A stretch of 64,000 nt of DNA from Butyrivibrio hungatei. GTDB taxonomy: Bacteria; Bacillota; Clostridia; Lachnospirales; Lachnospiraceae. The notes under the pieces are model-generated. The model was not told the origin of the DNA and searched no databases. It worked only from the letters and a program-made list of their open reading frames with translations. The stretch covers positions 38,708 through 102,707 of the forward strand of contig NZ_FMUR01000015.1 in the NCBI RefSeq assembly GCF_900101605.1, in the 5' to 3' direction. Positions 53,066 through 61,509 of the stretch are shown here, one piece after another. The position numbers were made by a program, and so were the translations under genes. Position 1 is the first letter of the stretch; each line of letters begins with the position of its first letter.

Positions 53066-54523
53066 ATGTTGTTTCTATATTTTATATTCCCGGTGGGAAT
53101 ATTTGTCTTGTGGATTTTTGCGCGAAAAGAGGAACTTCCTTCTGATATGGAGGAAAACGGCATCAGCCGTGAGTTTTTGAAGATTGCGCTCTTTATTTTC
53201 AAAAAATTACCGATAAGAGACAGGTTTTCATTTGGTGAAAAAGTCAGAAGTTATCTGAGGACTCTCGGTAACAGAAAAAATGTCGAAAAAGCAGAGACCG
53301 AATATTACATCCGAAAGATTTCCATTGTGCTTATCATGGCGATCGCGGGAAGTTTTCTTTCTACGCTTATGTATCTTAGTACCATGATGGGAACGGATGT
53401 GTACAAAACTCAGGAGCTTAAGAGAAACGCCTGCGGTGAGGGGGAGTACGAGACAGAACTTGTTGCAAATGACAAAGAAGGCAAGGAAATCGGAGAAGTA
53501 AAGATTGTTGTCGGGGAGCGGCTTTTTACCGAAAGCGAAGCAAATGAGATGTTTGATGAAGCGGCAGAGGTGCTGCAAAAAACTGCACTTGGCGAAAATG
53601 AATCTTTTGACCGGGTGACAGAGGACCTTAAGCTTGTGGAAAAACTGGAAGGATATCCGTTTATTATCGACTGGCACATAGATGACTACGAAGTTATCCA
53701 CTATGACGGGCGACTTGAGAAAGAGAACATTCCGGAAGGCGGAGCGGTGGTAAATCTTGTTGCTGAATTTAAATACAACGGAAGAATCTGGGAACAGCAG
53801 CTGTCTGCAAGGCTTTTTAGAGAGAATATGACTCCTGCGGAGAAGATCGAGTTTGAACTTCGTGAGCTTATCAAAAAGGCGGATGAAGATTCCGTAAACA
53901 GTGAAATTGTTGAGCTTCCGCAAAATTACAACGACGAGGCGATAGTCTGGAAGGAAAAGATAGAAGATAACAGTCTTCTGATACTTGTCATAACGCTGAT
54001 CGGTGGCGCGGCTTCATACATTCTTAAGGATAAAGAACTTAAAAAAGGTATAGAAAACAGGGCTTTTCAGATGCTTAATGATTATCCGCAACTTGTTTCG
54101 CAGCTTGTTCTTTATCTTGGTGCGGGAATGACCATGAGAAATATTTTTGAGAAGCTTGCACAGGATTATGTGAGAAAAAGTAAGAACGGTGGAAAGAAGC
54201 AATATGTCTATGAAGAGATTATTGTTGCGGTAAGAGAGCTTTCAAGCGGAGTTTCTGAGGCTGCCGTGTATGAGAATTTTGGGATCAGGTGTCAGAGCAG
54301 GCAGTATACGAGGCTTGCCACGCTGCTTTCGCAGAACCTGAGAAAAGGTAACAGTGAGATGCTTAAGATTTTGCAGGAAGAATCGCAAAAAGCATTTGAG
54401 GAAAAGATGGACAGAGTAAGAAAGATCGGAGAAGAAGCGGGAACAAAACTTCTGCTTCCAATGATAATGATGCTGGTCATAGTAATGGTGATCATTATGA
54501 TTCCTGCATATCTTTCTTTTTAA
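53066..54523 (+). CDS. Tad pilus membrane protein TadC with insertion
   Basis: A T2SSF-type platform protein, 485 aa, clearly longer than the usual 290-330 aa. TM1 lies near residue 5-20 and TM2 near 88-108. An inserted soluble domain of about 195 residues (about 110-305) has no recognised family and is very acidic. Another TM near 308-328 follows, then the T2SSF domain (LVSQLVLYLGAGMTMRNIFEKL and ELSSGVSEAAVYENF) and a C-terminal TM. The insert probably lies outside the membrane. A 15-nt gap follows tadB. Confidence 0.85.
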   Translation: MLFLYFIFPVGIFVLWIFARKEELPSDMEENGISREFLKIALFIFKKLPIRDRFSFGEKVRSYLRTLGNRKNVEKAETEYYIRKISIVLIMAIAGSFLSTLMYLSTMMGTDVYKTQELKRNACGEGEYETELVANDKEGKEIGEVKIVVGERLFTESEANEMFDEAAEVLQKTALGENESFDRVTEDLKLVEKLEGYPFIIDWHIDDYEVIHYDGRLEKENIPEGGAVVNLVAEFKYNGRIWEQQLSARLFRENMTPAEKIEFELRELIKKADEDSVNSEIVELPQNYNDEAIVWKEKIEDNSLLILVITLIGGAASYILKDKELKKGIENRAFQMLNDYPQLVSQLVLYLGAGMTMRNIFEKLAQDYVRKSKNGGKKQYVYEEIIVAVRELSSGVSEAAVYENFGIRCQSRQYTRLATLLSQNLRKGNSEMLKILQEESQKAFEEKMDRVRKIGEEAGTKLLLPMIMMLVIVMVIIMIPAYLSF

Positions 54524-54553
54524 AAATTTAGATAATAAAAAACGGAGGAAAAA

Positions 54554-54772
54554 ATGAATTATTTAATGATAGGTGCAAACAAAGTTAAAAATAGGATCGT
54601 GGAGGGAATTCGCAAATTCTGGAGCGACGAGTCCGGAATGGGAACGGTTGAAGTTATTTTGATCATCGTGGTTCTTATCGGACTTGTAATCGTGTTTAAG
54701 CAGCAGATTGCAGGAATTGTAGAAGATATTTTTAAAGCGATAAGGGAAGATACACGTGTTATTACGAACTAA
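54554..54772 (+). CDS. Flp-type (type IVb) pilin
   Basis: A 72-aa pilin subunit. The basic leader ends in SDESG, the predicted cleavage is after G28, and the mature start MGTVEVILIIVVLIGLVIVF carries the Glu at position 5 that pilins require. The short C-terminus is helical and charged. It follows the TadBC genes and should be processed by one of the two prepilin peptidases of the locus. GGAGG precedes the ATG. The 3' end overlaps the next gene by 17 nt. Confidence 0.9.
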   Translation: MNYLMIGANKVKNRIVEGIRKFWSDESGMGTVEVILIIVVLIGLVIVFKQQIAGIVEDIFKAIREDTRVITN

Positions 54773-56192
54773 AGGTTATCTGACAGTTTTTTTATCACTG
54801 ACCATAACAATGATAATGTCGCTTATTCTGGCTCTGTACAGCGGAGCCAGGATCGGAGCGGTAAAGATGAAAACTGAGTGTGTTGCGGATATAGCGATGA
54901 ATTCTGTGCTGGCTGAATACAGCAGGGAGCTGTATCGGCAGTATGGGCTTCTTATGGTCGATACTTCTTACGGAACGGGTAGCCATTCGATAACCAATAC
55001 CGAAGAGCATTTAAGAAAATATGCGCAGAAGAATTTTGAGCCGAGCACTGCCGGCAGGCTGACGGGGACAAGTACCTTGATGAAGGCATATTGCAAGGAT
55101 GCGAGGATCACAGGAAGTTCTTTTGCGACAGATAATGACGGAGCGGTACTAAACAGGCAGATTCTTTCATATATGGCGGCTGAACCTGTAGGTGGGATGA
55201 TGACTGACGTGGATGAAAATATCCGCAAACTCAGAAGCGCTGAGCTTGATACGACAAATGTGGATGAGATGGCTTATGAGAATCAGGATGAGATAGACAG
55301 TTTGGAGCTTCCTACCATCATAAATGAGGAAGGTGAGGAAGAGGAAGTCAGTCTCGGGAACCCTGCGGATGCGGTAAATTCGCAGAGAGGTATAGGAGTT
55401 CTTTCGCTTGCTGCGGGAGGAATAGATATATCAAGGGCTGCGGCGGATCTTTCGAATTATGCGTCTTACAGATCCAAGAATAAAGGTACGGGATTAAGAG
55501 ATTATGAGGAAATATCAGCTTCCGAGAAACTTCTTATAGATGAGTACCTTTATGAAAAATGCGGAAGATACGGAGGTGAATTGGATAAATCACTTCTTAA
55601 ATATCAGCTTGAGTATCTTATTTTCGGGCAAAACAGTGATTACAGAAATCTTGAGAAAATGGCGCAGACGCTCTTTTTCTGGAGAGAAGCGTCAAACTGG
55701 ATGTACATGCTTGGCTGTTCGGCCAAACAGAATGAGGCCGATGCGGTTGCAAGTGCACTTACCGCGGTCGCTTTGGCTCCTGAGTTTAAAGATCCCGTTA
55801 AATGGTCGATCATTTTTGCCTGGGTTTTTGCAGAGAGCGTATCGGATGTGAATATTCTTTTGGAAGGAGGGAGGGTTCCTCTTTTTAAAAGTGATTCGAC
55901 CTGGCAGCTTGGGCTTGCGGAGATGCTACTTTTTAGAAGAAACATCGGAAGAAAAGATTGCGGAGAAGGGCTTTGTTACAAAGACTATCTTAAGATGAAG
56001 CTTGGTATGACGGATTTAAAGGAAAAGACGCAGAGGCTTATGGACATTATCGAGATGGATATACGAAGAACTGACGGAAACAGGGAATTTAAGGTTGATC
56101 ACTGTCTTGATGTATTTTGCGGAGAGCTTGTAGTCGGAACATCATTCGGCTATGAGGTGAAGATAGAGAGGGTGTACGGATATGAAGAGTAG
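54756..56192 (+). CDS. DUF5702 protein of the Tad locus
   Basis: A 478-aa protein with an N-terminal hydrophobic helix (GYLTVFLSLTITMIMSLILA) like that of TadG/TadE minor pseudopilins. The rest is a large extracytoplasmic domain, first marked by ARIGAVKMKTECVADIAMNS. It matches the DUF5702 family found in Firmicute Tad loci. The start is GTG inside the pilin gene. The middle is acidic (ELPTIINEEGEEEEVSL). It probably forms a surface or tip component. Confidence 0.8.
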   Translation: MLLRTKGYLTVFLSLTITMIMSLILALYSGARIGAVKMKTECVADIAMNSVLAEYSRELYRQYGLLMVDTSYGTGSHSITNTEEHLRKYAQKNFEPSTAGRLTGTSTLMKAYCKDARITGSSFATDNDGAVLNRQILSYMAAEPVGGMMTDVDENIRKLRSAELDTTNVDEMAYENQDEIDSLELPTIINEEGEEEEVSLGNPADAVNSQRGIGVLSLAAGGIDISRAAADLSNYASYRSKNKGTGLRDYEEISASEKLLIDEYLYEKCGRYGGELDKSLLKYQLEYLIFGQNSDYRNLEKMAQTLFFWREASNWMYMLGCSAKQNEADAVASALTAVALAPEFKDPVKWSIIFAWVFAESVSDVNILLEGGRVPLFKSDSTWQLGLAEMLLFRRNIGRKDCGEGLCYKDYLKMKLGMTDLKEKTQRLMDIIEMDIRRTDGNREFKVDHCLDVFCGELVVGTSFGYEVKIERVYGYEE

Positions 56193-57090
56193 TCCGGAAG
56201 CAGATAAAGACACTTCTTTTTTACTGACAAAAATAATAAGAAACAAAAAAATAAAAAAAGCTATTTTCCGGGCGATCAGAAAGGACAAAGGAGTGTCTTT
56301 ACCTGCGTCCATGACAGTTGAAGCTTCACTTGTACTTCCGCTTTTTATTTTCTTTTTTGCAAATCTAATGGTGATGTTCAATGTCATAAAAGTCCAGTCG
56401 GATATTGAGGCGGCGTTACATCAGGTTGGCAATGAGATTGCGCTTAGGGCTTTTGATGTTTCTTTTGCCGAAAACGCAGCCGGGATCGGAAGTGATGCGA
56501 ATGCTATAAAAGGCGTCGTTTCTGTCTCCTATGCTTCTTCCAAGGTGAGGGAATATCTTGGAACCGGAATAGATAGGAGCTGCATTGCAGGCGGATTAAA
56601 CGGATTGGGATATATAAGGTCGGATGTGACAAACGGCGGCGATATAGTCGACATTGTGGTCGATTATAAAGTTAAGCCGCTTATTCCGGTTGCAGGTTTT
56701 ACAAAATTTTCCGTAGAAGGCAGATATTATGCCCATGCGTGGACAGGGTACAAAATTGCGGGCGCGGCAGGCGGTGGTGATCCCGAAGAGGAAATTGTAT
56801 ATGTTACGGAGCACGGCGAAGTATATCACAGGAATATAAGTTGTAAGCATCTTAAGGTGAGTGTCCGGAGTACGAGTTTGCAGGGGATAGATAAACTTAG
56901 GAACAATGACGGGAGTAAGTATTATCCTTGCGAGTATTGCGCAGGTAAGATCGCAGCGGGAGATGTATTTATAACGGATTACGGAAACAGGTATCACGGA
57001 AAGGTTGATTGTGCGGGGCTGAAAAGGAAGATATACACCATTCCAATCTCGGAAGTTGGCGCAAGACGTCCTTGCAGTGACTGCGGATAG
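56182..57090 (+). CDS. TadE-like pseudopilin with two C-terminal Cys-pair modules
   Basis: 302 aa. After a basic cytoplasmic start, a TadE-type segment reads SMTVEASLVLPLFIFFFANL (about 43-62). A mature domain follows to about residue 205. The last 90 residues hold two similar modules. The first has VTEHGEVYHRNISCKHL and ends in YYPCEYC. The second has ITDYGNRYHGKVDCAGL and ends in RPCSDC. Each resembles the small Ada-like metal-binding C-terminal unit (YHxxxC ... CxxC) seen in some secreted nucleases. Presence on a pilus protein is unusual. It overlaps its upstream neighbour by 11 nt. Confidence 0.8.
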   Translation: MKSSPEADKDTSFLLTKIIRNKKIKKAIFRAIRKDKGVSLPASMTVEASLVLPLFIFFFANLMVMFNVIKVQSDIEAALHQVGNEIALRAFDVSFAENAAGIGSDANAIKGVVSVSYASSKVREYLGTGIDRSCIAGGLNGLGYIRSDVTNGGDIVDIVVDYKVKPLIPVAGFTKFSVEGRYYAHAWTGYKIAGAAGGGDPEEEIVYVTEHGEVYHRNISCKHLKVSVRSTSLQGIDKLRNNDGSKYYPCEYCAGKIAAGDVFITDYGNRYHGKVDCAGLKRKIYTIPISEVGARRPCSDCG

Positions 57091-57099
57091 AGGTAGATT

Positions 57100-57531
57100 A
57101 TGATGATTCAGATAGCGGCATTGATGGTTCTTTTGATAATAGCGATTGAAGATATAAAGAGCATGAGTATATCTTCATGGAAAATATGGATTTTGGCGGC
57201 ACTTTCTGTTGGAAGTGCTGCATTTGAGATTGTTGCGGGGGCGGATGATATTGAGCGGGCAGCGGTAGCTCTTTTGCCCGGAGTAGTTCTGATAGTCCTG
57301 TATTATGTGACCGGAAAGCAGATAGGTCTCGGTGACGGAATGGTCACATTGTGCATGGGACCGGCGTTTGGAATTGAAAGAGTTGCACTTGGTATAACGG
57401 TGGCGTTTTTTGTGAGCGGATTGTTCTCGCTTGTAATAATTGCCGCTTTGAGGGGACGGAGAAAAAAGAGTTATCCTTTTATCCCGTTTATTGCGGCAGG
57501 AATGGTGGTGGCGACAGTTGCGCAAATATAA
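57100..57531 (+). CDS. Second prepilin peptidase (A24 family)
   Basis: A 143-aa membrane aspartate protease with catalytic D18 (AIEDIKSMSIS) and D78 in the GLGDG motif (75-79). About five membrane segments. It is the second such enzyme in the locus (the first is at 49690), and it sits between two TadE-like genes, so it may process these rather than the Flp pilin. The 3' end overlaps the next gene. Confidence 0.88.
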   Translation: MMIQIAALMVLLIIAIEDIKSMSISSWKIWILAALSVGSAAFEIVAGADDIERAAVALLPGVVLIVLYYVTGKQIGLGDGMVTLCMGPAFGIERVALGITVAFFVSGLFSLVIIAALRGRRKKSYPFIPFIAAGMVVATVAQI

Positions 57532-57976
57532 AGGATATATGACGCTTGAGGCGGCGCTTATTGTTCCGATGGTCATATGCGTGATAACTCTTCTTATCTT
57601 ATTTTCATATTATCTGTACGGAAGGTGCATTTTGTCGCAGGATTCCTATATCCTTGCGTTCAGGGCAAGCGTCGATGCGGACAGATACGGAAGTAATCCC
57701 GAGAGCACTGTGCTTTCCAAAAGAGATCGTGTTTTTGGAAAAAAATATTTTGGAAGCACGAAGCCGGTTATCCATGTGGATAGCAGAGACGGCGGAAAAG
57801 AAATTAGGGTAAGCGCAAGTGCGAGGATAAGAGCGGGAGCTATGGGGAATTATTTTTTGAAACCAAGATCCGGATGGGAGTTTAAGGCGGGACATAAGGC
57901 AAAGTGCCTCGGGCAAGTGAAACATATACGCAAGATTACACGGCTTAAAGATATCGGACAAAGAATGGTTGATTAG
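57518..57976 (+). CDS. TadE-like pseudopilin
   Basis: A short protein (about 152 aa) with the TadE-type segment YKGYMTLEAALIVPMV followed by a hydrophobic helix and a basic extracytoplasmic domain rich in Arg and Gly. The Glu in TLEAAL is the expected pilin Glu. Start uncertain: TTG at 57518 is preferred, and TTG at 57491 is also possible. Both lie inside the preceding gene. It is likely a minor pilus component. Confidence 0.75.
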   Translation: MRKYKGYMTLEAALIVPMVICVITLLILFSYYLYGRCILSQDSYILAFRASVDADRYGSNPESTVLSKRDRVFGKKYFGSTKPVIHVDSRDGGKEIRVSASARIRAGAMGNYFLKPRSGWEFKAGHKAKCLGQVKHIRKITRLKDIGQRMVD

Positions 57977-57992
57977 AGTATTTGATTAAAGG

Positions 57993-59351
57993 ATGGAAAC
58001 TAAAGTGGAATACAAATATTACAGAGATTTAAAGCACAGTTATATTATCGCTCCCTGCAACGATGTCAGAGAGGAAGAACTTGGCGGATATAAGCTTAAG
58101 ATCGCGGAAAACGGAAGAATCAAAAAGCTTCTTCCTGTAAGTCTTAGGAAAATAGATCTTGAACAGCTTTTATATTATGAAGTAAGTTCGATGGTAAGTA
58201 TGGAAGACAGATTTTCCTCAAAAGGAATGAGCGCGGATGACCTTAAATGTTTTTTGCGTGAGCTTAAGGAAATGCTGGAAGGCCTGTCTGAATACCTGCT
58301 TGGGGAAGAGGGGATTCTTTTTGATCCCGAAAATATCTATGTAAATATATCCTCGGGCGAATATAGATTCATGTATTATCCGTTTGACGGGGAGAATAAA
58401 GCATTTGGAAATTTTGCGGAGAAACTTCTTGATCTGGTTGATCATTCCGATGATGAGGCTATAGAGATTGCGTATAATCTATGTGAGATGTCGGAGAAAG
58501 ATGGAATATTGCTTCCGCAGCTTATTGATGAGATTTTAAAGACTGCGCCCGGCAAGGAAGAAACGCTGCCGGAAAATGAGATGCGCTTTGAAGAATCTGA
58601 TGAGTATGACGATTATGAAGATGATGAAGAATATGAGGAATATGTAGATTCTAAAAAGAGCGGTCTCGGAGTGAAGAGTAAATTCGTGTTTGCTTTTTTG
58701 TTTGCCGCACTTGTGGCAGTTGTTGTATATGTAAGAATGAACTATGTACTGTCTGAGGTTGAGAATCTTTTCTCGATAGGAGTGATCGTTGTTTCTGTGG
58801 GTATGAGCGCAGCAGCTCTTTTTACAGGAATCAGGGATATGAAGAAACTGGGATATAAGGTAGAAGAGCGCGATTCATGGAGTGATGAAGAGGACGAAGA
58901 TGATTATTATGAGGACGAGCCTTCGTTTAAAGATTACAGTTCATCATATAAGGCGCCGCTTAAAATAACATCTTCTGCTTCAGGTATTGATCGTGACAGA
59001 AATGCGGAGATTTCATCTGCATATGAGGAAACAACGCTACTTGCTGAAGAAGATTCGGGCGAGATGACCCTGTACAGCAGAAATGCGGGGAAAACATTCA
59101 GGATTCCGCTTGATAAACTTCCTATAACTATAGGAAAGCTCGAAGGCTATGTTGATACGGTCATCAAGGATATGAGTATTTCAAGGATTCATTGCAGGTT
59201 CAGCAATGAAGGTGGAAAGATTGTCGTGTCCGATCTTGGTTCGACAAACGGAACATACAAGAACGGCTTAAGACTTGGACCTAAGGTGAAAGTGCCTGTT
59301 GAGGAAGGGGATGAAATAAAGATAGGTCGAATTTGCTTTGACTTACGATAA
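57993..59351 (+). CDS. DUF6382/FHA-domain protein of the Tad locus
   Basis: About 452 aa. The N-terminal DUF6382 domain (about 1-190) is followed by an acidic stretch, two membrane helices (about 228-248 and 258-275), an acidic and Tyr-rich linker (DEEDEDDYYEDE) and a C-terminal FHA domain (about 365-452). The FHA motifs are SISRIHCRF and DLGSTNGTYKNG, so it should bind phosphothreonine. It lies at the end of the Tad operon and could tie pilus assembly to protein phosphorylation. The ATG has no spaced SD; a GTG at 58005 is an alternative start. Confidence 0.85.
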   Translation: METKVEYKYYRDLKHSYIIAPCNDVREEELGGYKLKIAENGRIKKLLPVSLRKIDLEQLLYYEVSSMVSMEDRFSSKGMSADDLKCFLRELKEMLEGLSEYLLGEEGILFDPENIYVNISSGEYRFMYYPFDGENKAFGNFAEKLLDLVDHSDDEAIEIAYNLCEMSEKDGILLPQLIDEILKTAPGKEETLPENEMRFEESDEYDDYEDDEEYEEYVDSKKSGLGVKSKFVFAFLFAALVAVVVYVRMNYVLSEVENLFSIGVIVVSVGMSAAALFTGIRDMKKLGYKVEERDSWSDEEDEDDYYEDEPSFKDYSSSYKAPLKITSSASGIDRDRNAEISSAYEETTLLAEEDSGEMTLYSRNAGKTFRIPLDKLPITIGKLEGYVDTVIKDMSISRIHCRFSNEGGKIVVSDLGSTNGTYKNGLRLGPKVKVPVEEGDEIKIGRICFDLR

Positions 59352-59365
59352 CTCTGAAAAATATA

Positions 59366-59374
59366 TGTTATAAT
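59366..59374 (+). promoter_or_regulatory. Extended -10 promoter for the flavodoxin/SCP2 gene
   Basis: TGTTATAAT is an extended -10 about 26 nt before the ATG at 59401, which has its own GGAGGGG. No clear -35 is visible. Confidence 0.55.
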
Positions 59375-59400
59375 ACCCTTAACCGGTTGGAGGGGTTCTA

Positions 59401-60411
59401 ATGAAGATAAATATCTATTACGGTGGAAGGGGAATTATTGACGATCCCACTTTGTATGTCATTTCTCAGATAACTACAGTGTTGCAGGAGCTTAATGTAA
59501 AGGTTCAGCAATATAATTTATATGAGCAGAAAAACGGAATCACGGCACTTCCAAATACTCTTAAGGATGCGGACGGAATTATTCTTGCGTCTACGGTTGA
59601 GTGGTTCGGTGTTGGCGGATATATGATGCAGTTCCTTGATGCATGCTGGTTATACGGTGACAAGGAAAAGATAAAGGACATCTATATGGCGCCTGTTGTC
59701 ATGTCTACTACTCACGGGGAAAGAGAAGGAATGATGAGTCTTTCAGCCGCGTGGGAGATGCTCGGCGGACTTCCCTGTGAAGGTATTTGCGGATATATTG
59801 CAGATACTACAAGGCTTGAAAATAGTTCGGAGTATTCCAAGATTATAGATAAGAAAGCAGAGAATATTTACAGGACGATCAATCAGAAGATGCCTGTTTT
59901 TCCTGCAAGCAATCGCGCGGTTATCAACAAGGTTGCTGTTGCAAACAGCATAGATCTTACACCTCAGGAATCAGAGCAGCTTTCTGAGTATGCTTCCGAT
60001 GACAGGTTTGTAAAAAAGCAAAAAGAAGATCTGCAGGAACTTGCAAGTATATTCAGGGATAAGATGGGACAGGATGAGACTACATCCGGAAATTCCGGTG
60101 AGTATGCAAAGAAACTTCAAAGTACATTTAGACCGGTAGCCGGTATAAATGCCGTATTTAAGATTCTTTTTACTGATAATGCAAGACTTAAGCCTGTGAT
60201 CATAAATGTTGAAAACAGCAGATGTGAGTGCTCGACAGGTGAGAGCGGTGAATGTGATGTTGTGATTACTACAGAGCAGAGAGTCTTTGAGGACATTCTT
60301 GACGGAAGAATTACATTCCAAAGAGCATTTATGGACGGAAGTATTAAAATGAAGGGTGATTTCAAGCTTCTCAGAAGTATGGATCAGCTTTTTGGACTGA
60401 TGGAGGAATAA
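59401..60411 (+). CDS. Flavodoxin-like reductase fused to SCP2-like domain
   Basis: 336 aa in two parts. The N-terminal half (about 1-165) has a flavodoxin-like fold of the NADPH-dependent FMN reductase type (NIYYGGRGIIDDPTLYVISQ, ILASTVEWFGVGGYMMQFLD, MSTTHGEREGMM). The C-terminal part (about 235-336) resembles an SCP2 sterol-carrier domain (VFEDILDGRITFQRAFMDGS, IKMKGDFKLLRSMDQLF), which offers a hydrophobic pocket. The fusion occurs in Clostridia; the substrate is unknown. It has its own promoter and a rhomboid gene 9 nt after. Confidence 0.8.
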   Translation: MKINIYYGGRGIIDDPTLYVISQITTVLQELNVKVQQYNLYEQKNGITALPNTLKDADGIILASTVEWFGVGGYMMQFLDACWLYGDKEKIKDIYMAPVVMSTTHGEREGMMSLSAAWEMLGGLPCEGICGYIADTTRLENSSEYSKIIDKKAENIYRTINQKMPVFPASNRAVINKVAVANSIDLTPQESEQLSEYASDDRFVKKQKEDLQELASIFRDKMGQDETTSGNSGEYAKKLQSTFRPVAGINAVFKILFTDNARLKPVIINVENSRCECSTGESGECDVVITTEQRVFEDILDGRITFQRAFMDGSIKMKGDFKLLRSMDQLFGLMEE

Positions 60412-60420
60412 CTTAAAGTT

Positions 60421-61089
60421 ATGTCGGAAGGAATGTCTGGTGCTCAGAATCGGATGAATCAGGAAGAATTCTGGGATGAGCAGAGAAAGATTTATAAAAA
60501 GGCGTATGTTACTATTGCGCTTCTTGTGATAAATATTATTATGTACATATTATGTACAACGGATTATGCATATCTTATCTATGATAAAGGCGCATTGATG
60601 CTGACAGATTTTGATTCGGGCTGGGGGAAATTCAGAACGTTTACTTCTATGTTTCTCCATGCGGACGTGAATCATCTGACCAGCAATATGTTTATGTTGC
60701 TGCTTCTGGGAGGAGTGATCGAGAATTATACCGGACATATCTATTACTTATTTATGTATATATTGTCCGGATTATTCGGAAATTTCTTTTCTCTGGGATA
60801 TGAGCAGTTTTTTGGAATAGACAGGATATCGGTTGGCGCAAGCGGTGCTATAATGGGGAATGTAGGTTTTCTGGCGCTGTGGCTCATTTCGGGAGGCAAG
60901 AATAAAAGAAATATTGCTGATATGAAATTCAGGCTTATTGTTTTTGGATTATATATTATCGAATCCTGTTTTATACAACCCGGAGCAAATACACAGGCAC
61001 ATCTCGGAGGCTTTCTCATGGGAGCGATACTTGGTGTGGTTAATATAATAGTATTAAAGAACAACAAGAATATGGAGGGTTTGGCATAA
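60421..61089 (+). CDS. Rhomboid family intramembrane serine protease
   Basis: A 222-aa membrane protease with six helices. Catalytic S141 lies in SVGASGAIMG and H194 in TQAHLGGFLMG; the supporting H85 and N89 are in ADVNHLTSNMF. The first 25 residues are a soluble cytoplasmic lead. It has no clear SD directly before the ATG; GGAGG of the preceding gene end lies 14 nt upstream. The stop overlaps the HIT gene start by one base. Confidence 0.9.
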   Translation: MSEGMSGAQNRMNQEEFWDEQRKIYKKAYVTIALLVINIIMYILCTTDYAYLIYDKGALMLTDFDSGWGKFRTFTSMFLHADVNHLTSNMFMLLLLGGVIENYTGHIYYLFMYILSGLFGNFFSLGYEQFFGIDRISVGASGAIMGNVGFLALWLISGGKNKRNIADMKFRLIVFGLYIIESCFIQPGANTQAHLGGFLMGAILGVVNIIVLKNNKNMEGLA

Positions 61090-61493
61090 TGAGTGACTGC
61101 ATCTTTTGTAAGATAGCAAACGGAGAGATTCCGTCCAATACTATTTATGAGAATGAAGATTTTAGAGTAATCCTTGATAACGGACCGGCAACAAAGGGAC
61201 ATGCGTTGGTAATTCCAAAGAAGCACTATGCGGATCTTTTTGAGATTCCCGATGATGTTCTTGCCGGAGCGGTGCAGACAGGAAAGATCGTTGCTTCCAT
61301 GTTAAAAGATAAGCTTGGATGTGACGGAGTTAATCTTGTGCAGAACAATGGAGCGGCTGCAGGTCAGACCGTTATGCATTACCATTTACATGTGATCCCG
61401 AGATATGAAAACGACGGACAGCATATTTTGTGGAAGCCGACAAGTCCTTCAGCTGAAGAGCTTGTAGAGATAAAGAATACTATAATAGGTTAA
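61089..61493 (+). CDS. HIT-family nucleotide hydrolase
   Basis: A histidine-triad protein of 134 aa, Hint branch: HYHLHV with H97, H99 and H101, preceded by a Cys-pair start MSDCIFCKIANGEIPS. It hydrolyses nucleoside phosphoramidates. A single-domain cytoplasmic protein of normal length. Its ATG overlaps the rhomboid stop, so it is co-translated. Confidence 0.94.
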   Translation: MSDCIFCKIANGEIPSNTIYENEDFRVILDNGPATKGHALVIPKKHYADLFEIPDDVLAGAVQTGKIVASMLKDKLGCDGVNLVQNNGAAAGQTVMHYHLHVIPRYENDGQHILWKPTSPSAEELVEIKNTIIG

Positions 61494-61509
61494 TACAAGG
61501 GGATATTTA

